Positions 57,388-64,000 of a DNA stretch of 64,000 nucleotides are shown piece by piece. Made by a program: the position numbers and the translations under genes. This stretch comes from Adiantum capillus-veneris (lineage: Eukaryota; Streptophyta; Polypodiopsida; Polypodiales; Pteridaceae): assembly GCA_014529385.2 (NCBI GenBank), contig CM043969.1:9835001-9899000 (forward strand), in the 5' to 3' direction. How positions within the stretch are numbered: the stretch's first letter is position 1; every line of letters starts with the position of its first letter. The notes beneath the pieces are model-generated. The model worked only from the letters and a program-made list of their open reading frames with translations. It was not told the origin of the DNA and did not search any database.

Positions 57388-58762
57388 TTGGGTAAAAATG
57401 TGGTTCCAACACATGATGTGAAGATTCTGGATTGGACGGCTCAGGAAGAAGTGCGGAAAAAGACTGTGTCTTGGTTGCCACAATCCGCACCATTAGTGAA
57501 TTCAGTAGGACCATCGACTGTGGGCCTGGAAATAAAGGAAGAAAAAGCTGGAAATAAGGATGATATTAAAGAACACGAGGATTGGAATTCAGTTTTGAAA
57601 GAGGTCCTCACGTCACCAATACAAGTACCTCTGGGGTCATTGCTGAAATTGGTCCCGAATTTCCATAATGCATTGTTGCAACAAACGTCCACTTAGTTGA
57701 GGGAAGTCGCCATTGGGAAAGTTGAAAGCGAGGAGGATGATTCAGCCCCGTTGCCGGCGAAGGATCACGGATACCCGCATTCCGGAGCTTTCAGTTAGAT
57801 ACCATGGAACATACATTGACAAGGTACTATTGGATGTAGGAGCGGGAGTAAACATCATTACTCAAGCATCTTGTGCATGTTTTGGCCTCAGTGATTGGGA
57901 GCCTGCACCCTTTGTAGTCCGCATGGCAGATCAAAGAAGAGTGCAACCAGTGGGTTTACTTCAGGGCATTGTTTTGGATGTGGCGGGCTTATCCTTTGCT
58001 GTTTCCTTAGTAGTTTTAAATATTGAAGATCATAATCAGGATTATCACATTATCTTGGGGAGACCCTGGTTACGACAAGAGAAGGTAAAGCATAATTGAG
58101 AAGCAAATATGCTTACCGTGAAAAAGGGTAAAAGGAAAGTGCGGGTGATGTTGGAAACATGCAGACAACCAGTTCAGGAAGCATGGCCGGTGATAGCAGA
58201 AACAATCAATATGGTGGAAGGATTAGAAGAGGATGAAGAGGAACAATTTCTAAAGGCTAATCTGGATTTGGTTTCTTTATATCTTGCGCTGATTCTGAAA
58301 GGGAATCCGGTGGGGGTTTCAGGAATTCCAGCAGGAATAGGGGAGCAACAACAGGTGCTTCCAAGTCCTCAATCATTGGAGGACGTTATTCAGCAAGAAC
58401 GTGCGTTTGAGGCAAAAATGGAAAAAAATACAAGGGTTAAAGAAGATGAACTAGAGAGGGTCTTTCTGGGGGAGCAAGCGGAGTCACAGCCCATATACAT
58501 TAATAAGCAGCTGGAGGCAAGTTTTAGAGATGATTTGATCAAGTTACTGACAGAGTTTAAGGATGTTTTCTCATGGGAATATGTGGATATGCAGGGATCG
58601 GATCCTAAGTTTTATCAGCATACGATAAATCTGAAACCGGATGCGGTGCCAGTGAAGCAACACTCATACAGGATGAATCCGAATGTGGCAAATCAAGTAA
58701 AGATGGAAATTGATCGCCTGTTGGAAGTAGGTTTTATTACCCCTATTGATAATCCGGAGTGG
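57388..58762 (+). pseudogene. pol: Gypsy B protease and N-terminal pol
   Basis: A linker frame (57388-57696) is followed by protease in another frame: VLLDVGAGVNIITQA at about 57824-57868 has Asp-Val-Gly in place of Asp-Ser/Thr-Gly, and IILGRPWLRQ is the C-terminal motif. TGA at 58097 is followed in the same frame by 58109-58762, which leads to the RT entry motif RLLEVGFITPIDNPEWISP. Confidence 0.83.
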
Positions 58763-59354
58763 ATTTCTCCAATTGTGGTTTTCTCCAATTGTGGTCGTAC
58801 CAAAGAAAAACAAGCAAATCCGAATTTGTGTGGATTATCGAAAATTGAATGCGGCTACTGTTCCAGATCCTTTTCCTCTTCCATTTTTGGATTCCATTTT
58901 GGATGATGTAGCAGGAAATGAGATGTATACTTTTTTGGATGGATTTGGTGGATATAATCAAATCCGAATGGCATTGCGGGATCAGCCAAAAACAACTTTT
59001 ATTACCGCATGGGTTGTGTTTGCCTGCACAGTGATGTGGTTCGGATTGCGGAATGCACCTTCCACTTTTCAAAGGGATATGTTCCAAATTTTTGGTCCTT
59101 ATTTGACGGATTTTATGAGAATTTTTCTGGATGATCTCAGTGTTTTTGGAGCGCAATTGGAGCATTTGAAGCAATTACGGTTATGCTTTATGAAATGCAG
59201 AGAGGTAAAATTTAGTTTGAATCCTTTAAAGTGTGCATTTGCTGTTCGCAGTGGCAGGCTATTGGGGCATATAATTTCTGAAGATAATATTTCCGTGGAT
59301 CCGAATAAAATTGCCGCAATTATGGAAGCGCCTCCACCGCGGAACCAGAAATAG
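58763..59354 (+). pseudogene. pol: Gypsy B reverse transcriptase
   Basis: VVPKKNKQIRICVDYRKLNA, FLDGFGGYNQIRMA, NAPSTFQRDM and the catalytic FLDDLSVFG give a typical gypsy RT. The frame is thrown at its start by a 16-bp tandem duplication (58764-58779 and 58780-58795); without it this segment would be in frame with the preceding pol. It ends at TAG 59352. Confidence 0.9.
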
Positions 59355-59970
59355 TGCCAGATTTTCCTGGATCAAAGCTCGTTGGCATGGGAGGCATTTG
59401 CGGTTTGTCGCGCATTTGGCAATCCCGATTACTCAAGAAGATCATGCTATAGATTTTGAATGAACACAGGAATGTGACTTGGCTTTTCGGAGATTAAAAC
59501 TTCAGCTATCCAAAGCTCCGATTATGCTTGCACCGAATTGGGGATAGGACTTTCATGTGTTTGTGGATGCTTCAGATCGAACTATTGGTAGTGTGCTGAT
59601 GCAGGAACAAAGTCAAGGATGGTTCCAAGTTGTCTATTATGCCAGTAGACGATTATCATCCGTAGAAAGAAATTATTCAATAACTGAAAGGGAATGTTTA
59701 GGGATGATTTATTCAGTGAAGAAATTCCGGCACTATCTGTTGGGGCCGACGTTTTTTCTTCCATGTGGACCATTAGGCTCTTTTATACCTGGTAAGGCAA
59801 CAGAATTTGACGGGAAGATTGGCCAGATGTGTGCTTTTGCTGCAGGAATTTGACTTTGAGGTCATACATCGGCCAGGGGCTCAGCATGCGGTGGCTCACT
59901 ACCTATCCAGGTTAAATTCCGGTGAGCCGCCGACGTGTGTAGCTGATGAATTTCCAGATGCGTCTCTGTT
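59355..59970 (+). pseudogene. pol: Gypsy B RNase H
   Basis: After a short broken connection, FVDASDRTIGSVLMQ, YYASRRLSSVERNYSITERE and KKFRHYLLG identify the RT-linked RNase H with its first Asp and Glu. A frameshift near 59800 leads to LARCVLLLQEFDFEVIHRPG and AVAHYLSRL, where AD.LSR has become AHYLSR. Confidence 0.87.
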
Positions 59971-60775
59971 TCTAACAGGAGTAATTTCAGAGGATATCAC
60001 AGTTCCGCAACAGGAAAGGGTCATTCCGAGCATCCCATGGACATGGTATGAGGAGATGTTTTATTTTCTCGATAGCGGTGAAATGCCTTCCTTCTTGTCC
60101 AGCCATCAGAGGAAACGTATGGCTATTAGAAGCAGGAATTTTGAGATCATTATGGGGAAGCTCTATTATCGTACGGTGGCATATTTGTTACTCAGATGTG
60201 TGCTACCACAGGAGCAGGAAGTAGTATTAGAGGAAGTCCATACTGGTATTGCGGGAGGTCACTTTGCAGCATTAATCACATCTCGAAAGGTTCTCCAATC
60301 TGGATTATGGTGGCCCACATTGTTTCAGGATGCGAGAAATATGTGCAACAGTGTGATGTGTGTCAGCGGTTGGGGCAACCTACCAAATAGTCCAGAATGC
60401 CTTTTCAGCCAATACTGCCCTTGGAGCCTTTTCAAAAGTGGGGTGTGGATTTTGTTGGTCCTTTTAAACCAGTGGCAACTCACACAGGTAATAAGTATAT
60501 TTTGACAACCACGGATTACGCTACCAAATGGGTGGAGGCATGGCCTTTGAGAGATAATACTACAGTTTCTGTGGCGGAATGCTTATATAAGGATATCTTT
60601 TCTAGATATGGCTGCCCTATTGAGCTCGTTAGTGACAGGGGAAGTCATTTTTTGAATAAGGTGATGGAGAGAATGCTACGGTTTTATTTTGTATTGCATA
60701 GGAAATCTTCTCCATATTATCCTCAGGCGAATGGGCAAGCAGAATCAACTAATAAGCAATTGATTCGGATTTTAA
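59971..60775 (+). pseudogene. pol: Gypsy B integrase, N-terminal and catalytic part
   Basis: HTGIAGGHFAALITSRKVLQ and CNSVMCVSG / VQQCDVCQRLG form the HHCC zinc region across a frameshift. The core reads KWGVDFVGPF (D), ELVSDRGSHF (D) and NGQAESTNKQL (E). The coding sequence is cut at 60775 by the TTAA-flanked insertion and resumes at 62117 in the same frame. Confidence 0.9.
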
Positions 60776-62116
60776 CACTAGAATGGTAACCTAACAGGAC
60801 ATAAAAGTGTCCTTTCAGGGTTTTGGAAAAAAATTCCAAAACCATAGTAGATCCACTCATTTTGAAAAGTCCTTTCATGAGCTTATAGTTCAATAACTAC
60901 TACATATGGAAAAAATGAGAAACTTGTAATTTTTCTCATCCCTTGGTCACTACAAGCCTCCAAAGTTGATGGACCAGTGCATTTTGTCCAAAACAACAAT
61001 TTCTTACGGTTGATTGTATATAAATAAGAGTGGAGATTTTTGTAGGACATGAGATAAAATGCCCCGTTAACTTCAATGGGTTGGTGACCAAAACACATGG
61101 TTGCTTTTACCTCACTAATTTTTTTTGGGCATAAAAATAGGTACAAAAAAGTTGCATTTTTGCCATTCTACAGACCTCTCAGCAAAGTTTCTATAGTCAC
61201 GCTCAATACAGATACTATATACATGTTTTCTTAGTTCCCTTTGGGCCTCTTGATTCAAAAGGAGCCATGGAGCATGTCAAAAGGATAATGGATCTCTTAC
61301 AATTGGAACCTTGGGGGCAATGATAAAGTGCTAAATACAGCAAACATGAAAAAACTGGGTTTAGCATTATGACCTCTAGAAACCCATAGAAACTACTCAA
61401 TATCTAGCCAAGTTTGTAGTCTATGATTAGATATGGTTACTACCTACAAAATACACACAATTGGCCTAAGAAACTAGCGATATTGAGAAAGTTATACTTG
61501 TTACTCTTAAATGTATCGTATTCTTCAACAATCAAAAAACTCAACCATCATCATATACTGTGCTATATAGCATATTAGGTCCCCCAAAACTCAAGGAAGA
61601 TTAGATTTATGTTATACATTAGACTTACACAATCAAAATTGAATTTGGATATCAAGAAAGCCACCAAAAAAATCATAAAAGTGCTAATTTTGGCCAAAAA
61701 ACAGGATTATGCAATTCTTGTAAATTGGTCGTAACTTTCAATTTTAACACTTAGCTCTCCCTACAAGCATCAAAACATGTTGAGAACTATGAAGGCCTAA
61801 CCTCTAGCCATCTAAACCTCACAAACATGAAGTTTAGAGTGGTATAGTTGCCAAAAATTGAAAAAAGGCCAAAAACAGGACCCGTTTTTTCACACAGTTT
61901 AGGTTCAAAAATGTTGTGCAAGAGTAAGGTTAATGGTGAGATAGATACTAAAAAAAAAATGCTAAGTTTTTTTCAGCTCATAAGGCAACTTTGTGGATAT
62001 ATAGCACCTAGAAATTCATTTTCATACTCTTCAAACAATTCAAGCAAAATGGTCACTTAACAGGACACAAAAGTGTCCAAGGACATAAAAGTGTCCTGTT
62101 ACCATTCTAGTGTTAA
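60772..62116. mobile_element. TTAA-flanked non-autonomous DNA transposon (piggyBac-like ends) inside integrase
   Basis: TTAA lies at 60772-60775 and 62113-62116. The 1,337-bp element begins CACTAGAATGGTAAC (60776-60790) and ends with its exact reverse complement (62098-62112). Near both ends lies the imperfect palindrome GGACATAAAAGTGTCC (60797-60812; 62063-62078 with one change; 62081-62096). Insert plus one TTAA is 1,341 bp, and removing it rejoins the integrase frame. TTAA duplications with CCCTAG/CACTAG-like ends suggest piggyBac. No frame inside resembles a transposase, so it would depend on one supplied elsewhere. Confidence 0.82.
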
Positions 62117-62640
62117 CAAAGTTAGTGAATATGAATCGAACAGATTGGGATGTGAAACTTCCTTCCGCCTTATGGGCCTATCGGACAGCTTATAAAGTGG
62201 CAACAGGATTGACTCCTTTTAAGTTGGCATTTGGCACGGAGGCAATCACCCCGGTGGAGCGGATGTTGATTGCGGATCAGCTTCTTTCGGAGGATTCTGT
62301 GATTTACCGATTGGATGTTTTGCAGGAACTAGACGAAGAGCGGCTGAATAGCTTTGCGGTGTTGTAGGATCTGCATTCTGGGCGGAAAAAATGGCTGGAT
62401 CGCCCGAAAGCATGGAAATTTGTTCGGGGACAGCTGGTCCTTGTCTTTAATTCCCGCCTCGGGAAGATGCCGGGGAAGCTTAAATTACGGTGGTCAGGAC
62501 CATTCTGGATTTTTCAAGCATGTGGGTCCATCTCTTTTTATTTGGCGGATTTACGGAGGGAGGTTATTTCTGTGCCGGTCAATGGTTTCAGACTGTGCCA
62601 TTATGTTTCACCTACTCCAATTCAGTGCCCCTTTGCTATG
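62117..62640 (+). pseudogene. pol: Gypsy B integrase, C-terminal part
   Basis: It continues the integrase as [20 protein letters not shown] and [14 protein letters not shown]. After TAG 62365, KLKLRWSGPFWIF is the GPY/F-type segment in the same frame. The reading then runs on to 62925 without recognisable domains. Confidence 0.87.
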
Positions 62641-63176
62641 GTACAAGAGCCGGAAGCCGCCCTAATCATGATTGGGGATTCTTTTGCATGCAATCTTGGA
62701 AATCGGGAAAGGAACTATGATGGTTGCGAGACCGTGGATCGCCCTATTTTGGGAACTCATTGTGAGAGGGTTACTACATGCAGACGATTCTTATTGTGTT
62801 TCTCCTGTTTAGTGTGTCGCGCGCTCTTAGTTCTATACTCTCTGCTCATTCATCTCATCGCCACCATGATAGCTTCCCTCCTGCAATGTCTTCCTTTCAC
62901 TCCTATACAGCAGCTAGCGCTTTGACGAGTGGACACATGGCTGCAATACTTGCGGCTGCGTGTGTTCACCAACTTGGATTGGCAAGGGATACCAGTTCAT
63001 CCGCAGGCAACATGTTTGATTGAGAAACTGGATGCTAGCCATATTGTGGTGCTGAATAATCAACAGATTCAGTTTTGACAGCATAAAGGATCTCCAAGTG
63101 TTGTTGTTTGCCCAACGATGGCGTGGTGTGCACCTCTCATGTGATCCTTGCTGCAGATGTCGAGTAGGAGTTTGGC
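62641..63176 (+). other. Gypsy B region between integrase and 3' ORF
   Basis: Open but uncharacterised frames. One carries VDTWLQYLRLRVFTNLDWQG and LIEKLDASHIVVLNNQQIQF between stops at 62923 and 63076, which reads like protein-coding sequence, possibly the start of the downstream ORF in another frame. Confidence 0.4.
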
Positions 63177-64000
63177 TTGAAAGTAAAAGGGGAGTATAAG
63201 CTTTCAGGGTTGTTAGATGTAGCAACCAGGGATGCGTATCAATGGTTTCTTGAGGCGATTTGGCTACAAGCCAAAATCTATACCATTTCGACCCGAGCAA
63301 GAAATGTTTTGCATTCGGCCAACTTTGGGCCAGTAGCTTGGGCAGCGGTTGTCAGAGAACGACTGTTGGCGGCGTGCCAAAGAGTGATGGCACAGTTGGG
63401 GAGAAATACCCCAACCAATACAAAAGTTGGCCAACTTCTCACATTGATTTTTCCTTTAAGAGAAGTTTTTCCTCTCGCCCTGCGTCCTCTCTGCCACTTT
63501 GAAGATGATCGATTGGTGGTCCAAGGGACTGTTGCTCCTCTATCGCAAACGCAAAGTTTGGCAGTGCTTGCTGAGAGGGAAACATAGCAACAACATGTTG
63601 GCACTGGGGATTTTCTAGGTCCATCGACGGCAGTGGTATCCTTTGGAGCCCAGGAGATGGACACTACAGGTGCAGTATCAGCAAACCGCAAGCGCGGCAG
63701 GGAGGAACAAAAATTTTCTACACCACCTCCAACGACTGCATCTCTTGTTTCGGAGGATTTTGCGGTGGCACGCTGGCGCCGCCGAATGCAGGAGAGAGTG
63801 GCAAGCGCTACTCCGCTGAGGACGGGCTCTTCGGTTGCGGATGTTCCCGCTCAACCGGAAACTTCTGGCACTACCAATGCGGCTGCCTCGACGGGAGGTA
63901 CTCTTTCCGCAACGCTACCTTGGGAGGCTACGGCAGCAACCCCTACTGACCAATTACAGGCATGCAACACTTTTTTGAGCAGACTTGCAGAGTCTATTCG
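63177..64000 (+). pseudogene. Unidentified ORF downstream of gypsy B integrase, runs off window
   Basis: One frame stays open from 63177 to the window end except for TAG at 63585. The first part (MKVKGEYKLSGLLDVATRDA, VRERLLAACQRVMAQLG) is helical; the second part is Thr/Ala/Pro-rich with a basic patch (RWRRRMQERV). GC content rises in the second part. I do not recognise a family. Extra ORFs between integrase and the 3' LTR occur in some gypsy lineages, so it is probably part of gypsy B; a captured host fragment is also possible. Confidence 0.55.

Larger units (their letters stand above)
55387..64000 (+). mobile_element. Ty3/gypsy element B, 3' end outside window
   Basis: 5' LTR, primer site, gag with zinc knuckles, protease, RT, RNase H and integrase in gypsy order, with no chromodomain seen and an extra ORF at the 3' side. 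The integrase is split by a TTAA-flanked transposon. The element interrupts the LTR of gypsy copy 2, so it inserted later than that one. Its 3' LTR is not in the window. Confidence 0.88.

Noticed and set aside
60776-62112. CACTA (CMC) transposon
   Set aside because: The ends start CACTA, but the flanking 3 bp do not match in direct orientation (TAA left, TTA right) whereas TTAA does, and the transposase expected for CMC is absent.

Overview
This window looks like repeat-rich nuclear DNA from a land plant with a large genome. I found no intact cellular gene in it. A seed-free plant, most likely a fern (otherwise a lycophyte or moss), is suggested by three things: the relic PPR array has the long fern-style repeat wording; one Ty3/gypsy family carries a gag-protease that resembles the DUF4100-type proteins I know from moss and lycophyte elements; and long (GA)n/(GT)n tracts are common. 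This assignment is inference.

Layout. 1-4250: a decayed L1-type LINE on the + strand (ORF1 coiled coil plus RNA-binding domain, then endonuclease and reverse transcriptase), ending in a (TCTA)/(TC) tail. 4622-11391: Ty1/copia copy 1 with both LTRs, split by a foldback element and a minus-strand chromovirus fragment (6787-7907) and carrying a duplicated protease-integrase segment. 11911-13880: a truncated DUF4100-type gypsy (copy 1). 14290-17225: a minus-strand PPR pseudogene array, interrupted by a small element with poly-G/poly-C ends and a 10-bp target duplication. 17231-17352: a second, 5'-truncated tail of the same LINE. 18057-25167: gypsy element A, structurally complete, with two RNase H domains (Tat-like).

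25168-33176 is mostly simple repeats and relics: a 717-bp tandem duplication carrying gypsy RT/RNase H remains, MITE-like foldbacks and a minus-strand hAT remnant. 33177-35600: a long LTR plus the start of gag of DUF4100-type gypsy copy 3. 35670-39122: a hAT-type transposase relic preceded by a GC-rich cluster, a TATA-like box and five 154-bp tandem repeats. 39505-40160 (coiled coil plus Cys/His cluster) and 45706-47050 (protein-kinase-like) are minus-strand pseudogenes separated by minus-strand copia copy 2 (40238-45168). An 86-bp minisatellite and a GC-rich/TATA region lie upstream of the kinase. 48310 to about 55204: DUF4100-type gypsy copy 2 (gag, protease, RT, RNase H, integrase, 3' LTR). 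Gypsy B (55387 to the end of the window) is inserted into that LTR. B's integrase is interrupted by a 1,337-bp TTAA-flanked DNA transposon, and B has an unidentified ORF at its 3' end.

The genes do not form an operon or pathway. The logic is nesting: elements inserted into elements, with copia copy 1 apparently recombined. Many in-frame stops replace codons expected to be Gln, which fits C-to-T decay of silenced DNA. The most unusual objects are the TTAA element inside gypsy B, the poly-G/poly-C MITE with a 10-bp target duplication, the split kinase / zinc-binding locus, and the recurring CCCGNNGGG-plus-TATA clusters.
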